DNA from: Cobetia amphilecti
GTDB lineage: Bacteria > Pseudomonadota > Gammaproteobacteria > Pseudomonadales > Halomonadaceae
Reading direction: 5' to 3' (one strand)
DNA: 64,000 nucleotides
Assembly: GCF_030010415.1 (NCBI RefSeq)
Contig: NZ_JASCSA010000013.1
Shown piece by piece: positions 16,400-27,821 of the stretch. The position numbers and the translations under genes are program-made. Position 1 is the first letter of the stretch, and each line of letters begins with the position of its first letter. The notes under the pieces are model-generated. The model did no database searches, was not told the origin of the DNA, and was given only the letters and a program-made list of their open reading frames with translations.

Positions 16400-17617
16400 A
16401 TGCGTAGAGTGGTAGTCACCGGGCTGGGCATTGTTTCCTGCCTGGGCAATGATCGCCAGCAGGTCCTGGAATCGCTCCGCGAAGGACGTTCTGGTATCCG
16501 CCGCAAAGAGGAATACGCCGAGCTGGGCTTCCGTAGCCACGTGGCCGGCGTTGTCGACATCAATCTCGAAGACCACATCGATCGCAAGCAATTGCGCTTC
16601 ATGGGGGATGCTGCGGCCTATGCCTACATCTCCATGGCGCAGGCGATTGCCGATTCCGGTCTCACCGAAGAGCAGGTTTCCCACGAGCGTACCGGCCTGA
16701 TCGCCGGTTCCGGTGGCGCTTCCTCCGCGAACCAGGTCGAGGCCGCAGACGTGATGCGCGCCAAGGGCCTGCGTCGCGTCGGTCCCTACCGCGTCACTCG
16801 CACCATGGGCTCGACCGTCTCTGCCTGTCTGGCCACGCCGTTCAAGATCAAGGGTATCAACTACTCGATCTCCTCGGCCTGTGCCACGTCTGCCCACTGC
16901 ATCGGTAGCGCCGTGGAACAGATCCAGCTGAACAAGCAGGACATCGTGTTTGCCGGTGGCGGTGAAGAAGAGCACTGGACCCTGTCCTGCCTGTTCGACG
17001 CCATGGGCGCCCTGTCCACCAGCTACAACGACACGCCGGAAACCGCGTCGCGTCCTTACGACAAGACCCGTGATGGCTTCGTCATCGCTGGCGGCGGCGG
17101 CATGCTGGTACTCGAGGAGCTGGAACACGCCAAGGCACGCGGCGCGAAGATCTACGCCGAAGTGACCGGCTATGGCGCGACCTCCGATGGCCACGACATG
17201 GTGGCACCGTCCGGCGAAGGTGCAGCACGCTGCATGCGTCAGGCGATGGCAACCGTGAATGGCGATATCGACTACATCAACACCCACGGCACCTCGACGC
17301 CGGTGGGCGATGTGGCCGAGCTCAAGGCCATCCAGGAAGTCTTCGGCGCCGCCAGCCCGGCAATGAGCTCGACCAAGTCGCTGACGGGTCACTCGCTGGG
17401 CGCCACTGGCGTGCAGGAAGCTATCTACTCCATGCTGATGATGGAGAACGACTTCATTGCCGCGTCTGCCAACGTCAGCGAGCTGGATGACCGCGCCGAA
17501 GGCCTCGACATCGTCACGACCCGTCGTGATGGCGTCAAGATCGACCGTGTGCTGTCCAACAGCTTCGGCTTCGGTGGCACCAACGCCTGCCTGATTCTGG
17601 AACGTTTCCAGGACTGA
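16400..17617 (+). CDS. fabB: 3-oxoacyl-ACP synthase I FabB
   Basis: This 405-residue condensing enzyme extends acyl-ACP with malonyl-ACP and is required for elongating the unsaturated intermediate made by FabA. The thiolase-fold triad is complete: Cys161 in SSACATSAHC, His296 in NTHGTSTPVGD and His331 in LTGHSLGATG. The glycine-rich C-terminal loop FGFGGTNACLIL is present. GGGAGG lies before the ATG at 16400, which gives a length close to the E. coli protein (406). The fabA-fabB pair closes with a UUCG-capped terminator 60 bases downstream. Confidence 0.97.
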   Translation: MRRVVVTGLGIVSCLGNDRQQVLESLREGRSGIRRKEEYAELGFRSHVAGVVDINLEDHIDRKQLRFMGDAAAYAYISMAQAIADSGLTEEQVSHERTGLIAGSGGASSANQVEAADVMRAKGLRRVGPYRVTRTMGSTVSACLATPFKIKGINYSISSACATSAHCIGSAVEQIQLNKQDIVFAGGGEEEHWTLSCLFDAMGALSTSYNDTPETASRPYDKTRDGFVIAGGGGMLVLEELEHAKARGAKIYAEVTGYGATSDGHDMVAPSGEGAARCMRQAMATVNGDIDYINTHGTSTPVGDVAELKAIQEVFGAASPAMSSTKSLTGHSLGATGVQEAIYSMLMMENDFIAASANVSELDDRAEGLDIVTTRRDGVKIDRVLSNSFGFGGTNACLILERFQD

Positions 17618-17673
17618 TTCAGCACGCGTTCAGCAGACATGCAGTCTGCAGATACGCGCTGGTGTGAGACACG

Positions 17674-17703
17674 AAAAGGCCGCCCTTCGGGGCGGCCTTT
17701 TTG
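17674..17703 (+). terminator. Intrinsic terminator after fabB (bidirectional)
   Basis: A 12-bp stem starts with AAAAGGCCGCCC, carries a C(UUCG)G tetraloop and ends in six T. The A-tract on the left lets it also end the minus-strand plsC transcript (stop at 17771). Confidence 0.93.
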
Positions 17704-17770
17704 GTGGCTGTCCGGTGCTCGCTGGCAGCACCGGATGCATCAGCCGAGCAACAGTGAAGGCGAGAGACAG

Positions 17771-18532
17771 TCAGGCGCCGACGCTATCGGCCGCCGCTTC
17801 CTCTTCCAGCGGCGGACGCTGGACACTGGAGATTTCCTGCAGCTTGGCCTCGACCCAGGCCTCGACATCGGCGATCACCGCATCCGGCTTGCGCCCCGCC
17901 GTCTCGATGGCCGGGCCATAGGCGACATGGATGGTGCCCGGGCGCTTGATCCAGCTGTCATTGGGCCAGATCTCACCGGCATTGTGCGCCACCGGCACCA
18001 CCGGCACGCCGGCACGGCAGGCAATCGCGGCACCGGACTTGTTGAACTTCTTGCGCGTCCCCGGCGCGATGCGCGTGCCTTCCGGGAAGATCAGCACGGT
18101 AAAACCGTCCTTGAGGCGCTGGGTGCCCACTGACAGCACCTGCTTGAGCGCCTTGGCCGGCTGGGTGCGATCCAGCGGAATCGGCTCCAGCAGTTTCAGC
18201 CCCCAGCCGAAGACCGGAATCTTCAGCAGCTCCTGCTTGAGTACGGTGCATAGCGGGCGCTTGGCCACCTGCAGATAGATGGTTTCCCACTCGCTCTGGT
18301 GATTGGCCAGCAGCACGCAGGCCCCCTCAGGCAAGGCATCACGCCCGCTCACCTGCACCTTCACGCCGCAGGTCAGACGGAACCACCACAGCACGATATG
18401 GTTGTAGCTATGCAGGACACGGTAGCGCGCCTGTAGCGGAAGGCAGGCCGCCAGCGGCACCAGCACCACGGCGCTGAGCAGCAACGCCATGAAATAACCT
18501 ACATAAAACAGCACGCTACGCAGCGCATTCAC
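17771..18532 (-). CDS. plsC: 1-acyl-sn-glycerol-3-phosphate acyltransferase PlsC
   Basis: This 253-residue acyltransferase makes phosphatidic acid from lysophosphatidic acid at the inner membrane. The catalytic block reads NHQSEWE (His78), a variant of HX4D with Glu as in many proteobacterial PlsC proteins, and the substrate motif FPEGTR is at about 149-154. An N-terminal membrane helix (FYVGYFMALLLSAVVL) anchors it. No ATG starts the frame; the GTG at 18532 has GGAG nine bases upstream, while GTG codons at 18538 and 18547 are less well placed. It follows the RmlD-like gene closely, as a two-gene operon that ends in the shared terminator with fabB. Confidence 0.88.
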   Translation of the reverse strand: MNALRSVLFYVGYFMALLLSAVVLVPLAACLPLQARYRVLHSYNHIVLWWFRLTCGVKVQVSGRDALPEGACVLLANHQSEWETIYLQVAKRPLCTVLKQELLKIPVFGWGLKLLEPIPLDRTQPAKALKQVLSVGTQRLKDGFTVLIFPEGTRIAPGTRKKFNKSGAAIACRAGVPVVPVAHNAGEIWPNDSWIKRPGTIHVAYGPAIETAGRKPDAVIADVEAWVEAKLQEISSVQRPPLEEEAAADSVGA

Positions 18533-18550
18533 AGGCACAGTCTCCACAGG

Positions 18551-19435
18551 TCAGATCGAATCAGGGCGAGATGAGCCGGAGGCGCGCTGCGCGATCCAGT
18601 CATCCATCAGGCGGGATAGTTCGAGGCGCCACGGCTTCTGATGCACACCGAAGGTGTCCAGCACGCGACGGCAGTTGAGCACACGCCGCAGCGGCGTACC
18701 GGCGTTGAGGGTCAGCGCCTTGAGCGGGCCCGCGGCCACCGTCTCGCCCAGCCCCTCGAGGCGGGTGATCAACTGGGTGCGTACGACACTGACGAAGGCG
18801 TAGGTGCTGATGGGCTCGGTGCCGGCCAGATGGTAGGCCCCCCAGGCACCCGCACCGCAGCGCTGTTGCTGGAGCATGCCGATCAATGCCATCGCCACGG
18901 CATCGACACTGGTCGGGCACAGGATGACATCTTCGGCGGCACGCACCTCTTCCCCCGCCAGCAGGCGCTCGATCAGTGTCGGCAACCAGGCATCGCGCCC
19001 TTCCGGACCGAACAGCGGGCCCAGACGCACGATCAGGTGATTGGGCAGCTCGGCACGGATGCGATCACCGGTCGCGATGACGCGCCGCAGCGCCGTATCG
19101 ATCGGCGAGGGCACTTCGTCCTCGTCGAGCAAGCCTTCGCCGCCCTGCTCGAACATCTGATCTGCCACGCACCACACCAGCGGTGTGCCGGTCTCGATGC
19201 AGGCGGCCAGCACTTGCTCTACCGCCTCGGCATGCGCCATCACCTCGGCAGGTGCGGAATCGGCCGGGCGTGCGAACGGCGGCACGATGACGACATCCGC
19301 CTGGCTGGCGCGGATGTCATCGGCGCCAATACGGTCAGACTCGACGGCGTTGAGCTCAAGATCGGCGCGCGTACCGGCCGCACGAATCAGACCCAGGCCA
19401 AGACAATGCCCGGCATCTAGCAGCAAGAGTTTCAC
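18551..19435 (-). CDS. RmlD-like sugar-nucleotide/NAD-binding family protein, degenerate
   Basis: This 294-residue protein resembles the RmlD substrate-binding family (dTDP-4-dehydrorhamnose reductase-like extended SDRs). The start is a modified Rossmann strand-loop (LLLLDAGHCLGLGL) instead of the usual GxxGxxG, and RLGPLFGP and the YHLAGTEPISTYAFV block match the family. The catalytic YxxxK of active reductases is not evident in the expected middle region, so it may bind a nucleotide sugar or have another role. It starts with GTG, with GGAG seven bases upstream, and is upstream partner of plsC. A true rhamnose pathway is unlikely because no rmlABC genes are near. Product is uncertain beyond the family. 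Confidence 0.65.
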   Translation of the reverse strand: MKLLLLDAGHCLGLGLIRAAGTRADLELNAVESDRIGADDIRASQADVVIVPPFARPADSAPAEVMAHAEAVEQVLAACIETGTPLVWCVADQMFEQGGEGLLDEDEVPSPIDTALRRVIATGDRIRAELPNHLIVRLGPLFGPEGRDAWLPTLIERLLAGEEVRAAEDVILCPTSVDAVAMALIGMLQQQRCGAGAWGAYHLAGTEPISTYAFVSVVRTQLITRLEGLGETVAAGPLKALTLNAGTPLRRVLNCRRVLDTFGVHQKPWRLELSRLMDDWIAQRASGSSRPDSI

Positions 19436-19497
19436 AGGCAGGCTCCAGCAAACAGGCGCATCGCCGCAAGAGGCGACGATGCAAAGGTGTCATTCTA

Positions 19498-22005
19498 TCA
19501 ACCTTGCAGACTGGCTGCAGGCCCGTTGTTGCGTGGAGTGATGGGGATCAAAGGGGCGCCGATCGGGTGAGGACGGCCGATGCCGTAGCCTTGCACGAAG
19601 TCGACACCGATCAGCTCGAGGGCGGGGATCAGCTCAAGACGCTCAACATATTCCGCCACCGTGATGATGCCCATCTGGGCACAGATGCCACAGATGGCGG
19701 AGACGATGGCGGCGTCGAGGCTATCGCGAGTCAGGTTGCGCACGAAGGCGCCGTCGATCTTGAGCTGATTGACCGGCAGCTCCTTGAGGTAGGCAAAGGA
19801 CGACATGCCGCTGCCGAAGTCGTCCAGGGCGAAGCTGCAGCCGAGCCGTCGCATGCTGTAGATGAACTCGCGCGCCTGGGCCAGATTGCTGATGGCCGCC
19901 GTCTCGGTGATCTCGAAGCACAGCCGCTGTGGCATGACGGAGCTTTGCGTGACCAGCGCCGCCAGCTGATCGCGCATGCGCAGGTCACCCATGCTCTGAC
20001 CGGAGAGGTTGATCGCCAGCACGGCATCCGATTCGATGCGGCCATCATCGGACTCCAGCACCTGCAGCGCCTGGGTGACGACCCAGATATCAATCTCGGG
20101 CATCAGGCCGAATCGCTCCGCCGTCGCCATGAAGTGCGCCGGGGCCAGGTGCTCGCCCGAGTCGTTGACGTAGCGCAGCAGCACCTCATAGTAGGGCTTG
20201 CTGGTGGCATCACTCAGCGAGCGGATCGGCTGGATATACAGCGTGAAGCGATCATTCTCCAGCGCCTCGTGTAGCAGCGGCAGCCATTGCACCTCGCGCT
20301 GGGCGCGCTCGAACCCCGCATCTCCGTCATGGTAGGCATGTACCTGATTGCGCCCGCTCTGCTTGGCCATGTAGCAGGCACCATCCGCCTGACGCAGGAC
20401 TTCGGAGGCCTGGACACCGCCCTCGGCCGGCGCGACCCCGATACTGACGCCCAACTGGAATGGCCGCCCTTCATCGTAGTAGCGATAGGCACTGACGGCC
20501 GCGCACAGCGCTTCGGCACGCTCGATGGCCTGCTCGCGAGAACAGCGATAGAGCAGCACGGCGAATTCATCGCCCCCCAGGCGTGCCAGTATATCCGTTT
20601 CCCGCACATGAGCTCGCATCAGCGCGGAGAGCTCGCGCAATACGGTGTCTCCGGCCGCGTGACCGCAGGTGTCGTTGACCACCTTGAAGAAGTCGAGATC
20701 CAGGTACAGCAGCTGGTGAAAGCCGCCATCGGCCAGCGCCGCGGTGAGAGCGTCATCGAAGGCGGTGCGATTGTGCAGGCCGGTCAGACTGTCGTGATGC
20801 GCCTGGAAGTTGAGGCGCCGAATCATGGCCTGGCGATAGCTGATGTCGCGGAAGACCAGTACGGCCCCCTCGACATCTCCACTGCGACGCCGCACGGGCG
20901 AGGCCTTGAGCTCCACGGCACATTCACTGCCATCACGTGCCACCAGCAGTGTCTGGCTGGACATGTGCACCACTTCGCCACGCTGCAAGACCCCTTCCAG
21001 CTGGCTGGCAACCGACTGCAACGTACCTTCATGGCGCAGCTGCAAGATGCGCGCCCAGGGACGACCACGGGCCAACGACGGGTCCCAGCCACACAGTTCG
21101 GCAGCGATGGGATTGATGTGCTGGATATGGCCCTCGCGATCGAGGCTGATCACTCCTTCATCGATGGAATCCAGCATGACCGCCACCTGATCGCGCTCAT
21201 GACGCAGCTCCCGGGTCCGATACTCCAGCAGGCCATCCAGACGCGAGCGGTAATGGCGACTGCGACGCATGCGCTGCTCGGCACTGATGGCCAAGAGTGC
21301 CAGCCCCAGTACGGCCAGGGTCGCGATCGCGATGGCCAGGGCCAGCCACAGATTCTGCCCGGAGTTCATGCCCGCCCCGGCAGGAGAGATGATGGGCGTG
21401 GTCAGCGGCATCATCTCCATCGCCGCCATGCCGATGTAATGCATGCCGGCGATGGCAAGACCCATCGCGCCGGCCGCCAGGGCCTGATAGATGCGATTGG
21501 GGCGGCGCTGGCGCAAGAAGAAACCTCCCAGCCACAGGGCCGCCGTCGCGGCCACCACCGCCACCACGATGGACACTGCGAACAGCAGCGGGTCATAGCG
21601 GTATGGCATGTGCATCTGCATCGCCGCCATGCCGGTGTAGTGCATCGTGGCGATGCCGCCGCCCATGATGGTCCCGCTCGTCATCAACAGCACCGGCGTC
21701 AGACGTGGCAACGTATTCACCCAGAGTGCCAGCCCCGAGGCCAGCATCGCGATCAGCACCGACAACGCCGTCAGGCCGGGCGCATAGGTGACCGAAGCCT
21801 GGCTTTCATACGCCAGCATGCCGATGAAATGCATGGCCCAGACACCCAGCCCCATCGCCACGGCTCCGCCCACCAGCCAGCCGAGGCTGGTGGCGCGCGA
21901 AGGGGCCAGCGCGACCTGACGAATCAGCTGCAGCGCTGCATGTGAAGCCAGCACGGCGACCACGATTGACAGGGCGACCAGTGGGTAGGAATAACTGCCA
22001 TGCAT
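19498..22005 (-). CDS. MHYT-PAS-GGDEF-EAL cyclic-di-GMP protein
   Basis: This 835-residue membrane signalling protein begins with a seven-helix MHYT sensor carrying MHFIGM (58), MHYTGM (121) and MHYIGM (188), motifs proposed to bind copper and sense O2, CO or NO. A PAS domain (about 280-385), a GGDEF domain (intact at 477-481) and an EAL domain follow. An RxxD inhibitory site (RETD) lies five residues before GGDEF, so product inhibition is expected. The EAL motif reads EVL (about 607) and the later EGVE block reads AEYVE, so phosphodiesterase activity is less certain. The ATG at 22005 has GAGG seven bases upstream and is preferred over 22017. Confidence 0.86.
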   Translation of the reverse strand: MHGSYSYPLVALSIVVAVLASHAALQLIRQVALAPSRATSLGWLVGGAVAMGLGVWAMHFIGMLAYESQASVTYAPGLTALSVLIAMLASGLALWVNTLPRLTPVLLMTSGTIMGGGIATMHYTGMAAMQMHMPYRYDPLLFAVSIVVAVVAATAALWLGGFFLRQRRPNRIYQALAAGAMGLAIAGMHYIGMAAMEMMPLTTPIISPAGAGMNSGQNLWLALAIAIATLAVLGLALLAISAEQRMRRSRHYRSRLDGLLEYRTRELRHERDQVAVMLDSIDEGVISLDREGHIQHINPIAAELCGWDPSLARGRPWARILQLRHEGTLQSVASQLEGVLQRGEVVHMSSQTLLVARDGSECAVELKASPVRRRSGDVEGAVLVFRDISYRQAMIRRLNFQAHHDSLTGLHNRTAFDDALTAALADGGFHQLLYLDLDFFKVVNDTCGHAAGDTVLRELSALMRAHVRETDILARLGGDEFAVLLYRCSREQAIERAEALCAAVSAYRYYDEGRPFQLGVSIGVAPAEGGVQASEVLRQADGACYMAKQSGRNQVHAYHDGDAGFERAQREVQWLPLLHEALENDRFTLYIQPIRSLSDATSKPYYEVLLRYVNDSGEHLAPAHFMATAERFGLMPEIDIWVVTQALQVLESDDGRIESDAVLAINLSGQSMGDLRMRDQLAALVTQSSVMPQRLCFEITETAAISNLAQAREFIYSMRRLGCSFALDDFGSGMSSFAYLKELPVNQLKIDGAFVRNLTRDSLDAAIVSAICGICAQMGIITVAEYVERLELIPALELIGVDFVQGYGIGRPHPIGAPLIPITPRNNGPAASLQG

Positions 22006-22017
22006 GAATAACCTCAA

Positions 22018-22367
22018 TCATCAGGGGCATGCCACAGTCGGCAAGATAGGGGCGGAAATCCGACAACGGCGTCATGTCGCCAGCACCCCCTCTGGAGTAC
22101 CACGACAGGCTTCTCAGGCCATGGATTGCCACCCGACAACACTGGCAGTCCAACGGCGAGATACCAAGAGAATACGGCCATGAAGCGTTTTTGCACAACG
22201 CTCGTTTGCAACGCATGTATGAGCCGCAATGGAGTGGCGCTCAACCTCCCTTACGCGCGGCACAAGCCACTGGATGTCGCGCTCGGCACCATTTTTCATG
22301 ATCAGAAATAATTCATGAAAAACAGACGCTTACATAAACAAAAACGCGAACATCTTATGGTTAATTC
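22018..22367. other. Non-coding gap between the MHYT gene and the ssb terminator
   Basis: No convincing gene was found here. The right part (about 22285-22367) is clearly AT-rich, unlike the surroundings, and includes TTTTTCATGATC and TTCATGAA. It lies upstream of the minus-strand MHYT gene and probably contains its promoter, but no -35/-10 pair stands out. Confidence 0.5.
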
Positions 22368-22395
22368 AAAAAAAAGCCCTCGCTGAACGAGGGCC
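22368..22395 (-). terminator. Intrinsic terminator after ssb
   Basis: A 7-bp stem (22376-22382 with 22388-22394) has a 5-nt loop. In the minus direction it is followed by a run of eight T. It lies 54 bases past the ssb stop codon. Confidence 0.88.
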
Positions 22396-22448
22396 TTTTC
22401 ATCGTTATCGCTTGCGCGTTCTATCGGCGCACAGGCGAAAAACTTTAT

Positions 22449-23105
22449 TCAGAACGGGATTTCATCATCGAAATCATCGAAGCTGCCCGCGGGCGGCGCA
22501 CCGAAATTGTTGTTCTGGGAGTTGTTCTGCTGGGCAGGCTGCTGGCCACCGAAGTTGTTGCCCTGCTGAGGTGCCGGCTGCTGACCACCGAACTGCCCGC
22601 CTTGCTGAGGGGCTGGCTGCTGACCACCGAACTGGCCACCTTGCTGCGGGGCCGGCTGCTGACCACCGAACTGGCCACCCTGCTGGGGTGCTGCGGCCGG
22701 TTGCTGGCCGCCCTGCTGAGGCGCCTGCTGCGGGCGACCACCAGCGAAGTTGCCGCCGCCACCTTCACCACGCGTATCCAGCATCTGCATGTCGTTGGCC
22801 ACGATTTCGGTGCTGTAACGGTCATTGCCGTTCTGATCCTGCCACTTGCGCGTCTGCAGGCGACCTTCGATATACAGGCGTGAGCCTTTCTTGACGTATT
22901 GCTGGGCCACTTCAGCCAGCTTGTTGAACATCACCACACGGTGCCATTCGGTACGTTCCTGACGCTGACCGCTCTGGCGATCATTCCAGGTGTCCGTCGT
23001 CGCGAGGTTCAGGTTGCACACCGCACTACCGGACGGGGTGAAGCGAACTTCCGGGTCTTGACCGAGATTACCGATCAGAATGACCTTGTTTACGCCACGA
23101 GCCAT
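22449..23105 (-). CDS. ssb: Single-stranded DNA-binding protein
   Basis: This 218-residue SSB has an N-terminal OB fold (residues about 1-112, starting ARGVNKVILIGNLGQDPEVR), a long Gly/Gln/Pro linker and the acidic tip DDFDDEIPF that recruits repair and replication partners. E. coli SSB has 178 residues; the extra length lies in the linker, which contains 13-residue repeats. CAGGAG stands eight bases before the ATG. It is followed by its own terminator, and the MFS gene lies upstream in the same direction with 87 bases between. No complete LexA box was seen upstream. Confidence 0.96.
   Translation of the reverse strand: MARGVNKVILIGNLGQDPEVRFTPSGSAVCNLNLATTDTWNDRQSGQRQERTEWHRVVMFNKLAEVAQQYVKKGSRLYIEGRLQTRKWQDQNGNDRYSTEIVANDMQMLDTRGEGGGGNFAGGRPQQAPQQGGQQPAAAPQQGGQFGGQQPAPQQGGQFGGQQPAPQQGGQFGGQQPAPQQGNNFGGQQPAQQNNSQNNNFGAPPAGSFDDFDDEIPF
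22537..22692 (-). repeat. 39-bp in-frame tandem repeats in the ssb linker
   Basis: Copies begin at 22576, 22615 and 22654 with an exact 39-bp period, and a diverged fourth copy is at 22537. Each encodes 13 residues of the type QQGGQFGGQQPAP. The copies differ mostly at silent positions, so the array could change length by slippage or recombination without frameshift. Confidence 0.85.
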
Positions 23106-23192
23106 GAAGATTACTCCTGCAAATAGACCGGCGCGCCATGGGCACCGGAGAAGGTATCGAGTGCACCGGCAATGTGTTGCCGATGTCAGGGT

Positions 23193-24608
23193 TCAGCTGG
23201 CAGGCACTTCCGCGCCTGCCGGAGTTTCGTCATCACGCTGGCGAGTGAAGCGGGCCAGCGCCTTGTCATCCAGTGTATCGCGTGTGACCTTGAGATAAGC
23301 GACCCGTTCCTCACGCACCACGAGCGCCTCTTCCACGCCGGCGATCGCCAGCAGGCGTGTCTGCAGCTCGACGGCCGACAATTGCGAGGCCTCGGGTGAC
23401 AGGCCGATCACTTCACTGCCCAGATGTCGCGGCGGTTGCATGCCCCACACCACGGCTAGCCACAGAATGGCGACCAGCCCCATGGCGAAGAACACGCCGC
23501 TCAGACCGAAATGCCCGGTCAACCAGCCGCCCCCGACACCGCCCACGAAGGCGCCCAGGAACTGACTGGTGGAATAGACCCCCATCGCCGTGCCCTTGGC
23601 ACCGGCCGGGGCCAGCTTTGAGATCATCGACGGCAAGGTCGCCTCAAGCAGATTGAAGGCGACGAAGAACAGCCACAGCAGGCCGAGGAACATCGCCAGC
23701 CCCGCATGCTCGATGCCATCGACACCCAGCAGCAGCAAGCTTGTCGCGATGGTCGCGACGGCCCCCAGGAAGACGGGCTTCATGCGCCGATACTTCTCGG
23801 CCACGATGACCAGCGGCAGCATGGCGACAAAGGCCAGCCCCATCAATGGCAGATAGATCCAGCCGTGATGCGCCGGGGCGATGCCGAAATTGACCAGCTG
23901 CTGGGGAATGGCCACGAAGCAGGCGGTCAGGATCATGTGCAGCGCAAAGATCGACACATCCATGCGCAACAATGCGGAATTCGCGAGGATACCCTTGAGC
24001 TGGCGCCTATCAAGCCCCACATCCTGATGTTGACGCCTGGGCGCAGCTGGCACCAGCTTCCAGAGCACGAACAGGCTCGCGACGGCCATCACGGCGGTCA
24101 ACCAGAAGACCCCCGACAGGCCGAAGGCATCTGCGGCCAGTGGCCCTGCGACCATCGCCAGTGCAAAGGCGACCCCGATCGACATGCCGATGGAGGCCAT
24201 CGCCATGGTGCGAACCTCCTCCCGGGTCTGATCGGCCAGCAGTGCCATGATCGCTCCCGCCACGGCGCCGCTGCCCTGCAGACAGCGCCCGAGGATGATC
24301 ATCTCGATGCTGTCGGCCGTCGCCGCGACCAGCGAGCCCAGAATGAACAACCCGAGCCCGAAGCCGATCACGGCCTTGCGCCCCAGTCGGTCTGACAGCC
24401 AGCCGAACGGAATCTGCAGCAATGCCTGGGTCAGCCCGTAGCCACCCAGCGCCACACCGACCAGTGTCGGCGTCGCTCCGGCGAGGTCACGGGTATAGAG
24501 CGCCAGCACCGGCAACACCATGAACAGCCCCAGCATGCGAGTCGCATAGAGGCTGGCAAGGCCGACGATGGCGCGGCGTTCCGGCGCGAGCAGTCGAGAG
24601 GTTTTCAT
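23193..24608 (-). CDS. MFS transporter, YajR-like with C-terminal YAM domain
   Basis: This is a 471-residue major facilitator with 12 membrane helices and a soluble C-terminal domain, the layout of E. coli YajR. The family motif A appears as FGWLSDRLGRKAVIG, and LQGSGAVAGAIMALLADQTRE and KGTAMGVYSTSQFLGAFVGG match YajR closely. The C-terminal ~65 residues (LLAIAGVEEALVVREERVAYLKV) resemble the ferredoxin-like YAM domain. The substrate is unknown. The start at 24608 was chosen by alignment with YajR; the frame is open to 24713. It is divergent from uvrA and precedes ssb, an order common in gammaproteobacteria. Confidence 0.87.
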   Translation of the reverse strand: MKTSRLLAPERRAIVGLASLYATRMLGLFMVLPVLALYTRDLAGATPTLVGVALGGYGLTQALLQIPFGWLSDRLGRKAVIGFGLGLFILGSLVAATADSIEMIILGRCLQGSGAVAGAIMALLADQTREEVRTMAMASIGMSIGVAFALAMVAGPLAADAFGLSGVFWLTAVMAVASLFVLWKLVPAAPRRQHQDVGLDRRQLKGILANSALLRMDVSIFALHMILTACFVAIPQQLVNFGIAPAHHGWIYLPLMGLAFVAMLPLVIVAEKYRRMKPVFLGAVATIATSLLLLGVDGIEHAGLAMFLGLLWLFFVAFNLLEATLPSMISKLAPAGAKGTAMGVYSTSQFLGAFVGGVGGGWLTGHFGLSGVFFAMGLVAILWLAVVWGMQPPRHLGSEVIGLSPEASQLSAVELQTRLLAIAGVEEALVVREERVAYLKVTRDTLDDKALARFTRQRDDETPAGAEVPAS

Positions 24609-24713
24609 GGGCGGCGGCGGGCTCCGGAGCATGACAGTCAAGAAGAGGGAGGCCGACCACGTGGGTCGCCGAGATGTGACGTCCAACGGTGGTCGCCCAC
24701 CAATGGACTGCAT

Positions 24714-24742
24714 ATTCTAAGGCCCGCTTGGCGGCTTTGAAA
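24714..24742 (-). promoter_or_regulatory. Promoter of the MFS transporter gene
   Basis: TTTCAA (24737-24742) and TAGAAT (24714-24719), read on the minus strand, are 17 bp apart. This gives a leader of about 100 bases before the start at 24608. Confidence 0.5.
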
Positions 24743-24753
24743 GCATGCAGCCT

Positions 24754-24783
24754 TTGCCGGGTGTTTCACCCGCGCCTTATAAT
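24754..24783 (+). promoter_or_regulatory. Promoter of uvrA
   Basis: TTGCCG (24754-24759) and a perfect TATAAT (24778-24783) are 18 bp apart. Transcription would start about 25 bases before the uvrA ATG. No CTGT-N8-ACAG LexA operator overlaps it. Confidence 0.65.
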
Positions 24784-24815
24784 CGTTGCTTTTATCGACG
24801 CAGCCCGAGGTGGCA

Positions 24816-27695
<2,880 letters not shown>

Positions 27696-27726
27696 GCGCT
27701 GGATCACGCCCCTTCCGCTCCTCTGA

Positions 27727-27773
27727 TTCACCTCGCCCCAGCACACTCTCAACACACCTCGGGGCGAGGTGAA
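27727..27773. repeat. 13-bp inverted repeat after uvrA
   Basis: TTCACCTCGCCCC (27727-27739) pairs perfectly with 27761-27773 across a 21-nt loop. No strong T run follows. It could slow transcription or stabilise the uvrA 3' end. Confidence 0.6.
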
Positions 27774-27821
27774 GCTTTCGGCAAATGACACGCCCGTGTC
27801 GCCCGGCCAACTGTCAGGCAT

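Noticed and set aside
20287..21945. 552-codon open frame on the plus strand opposite the MHYT-GGDEF-EAL gene
   Set aside because: The translation is His/Gln-rich in a pattern expected from the reverse complement of the real gene. The minus-strand protein has four recognised domains.
22537..22692. Possible CRISPR-like array
   Set aside because: The repeats are in frame inside ssb, directly adjacent without unique spacers, and encode the linker.
24705..24722. Possible LexA half-site near CTGCATATTCTAAG
   Set aside because: Only one CTG half is present, with no matching CAG at the right distance. The segment is better explained by the -10 box of the MFS promoter.
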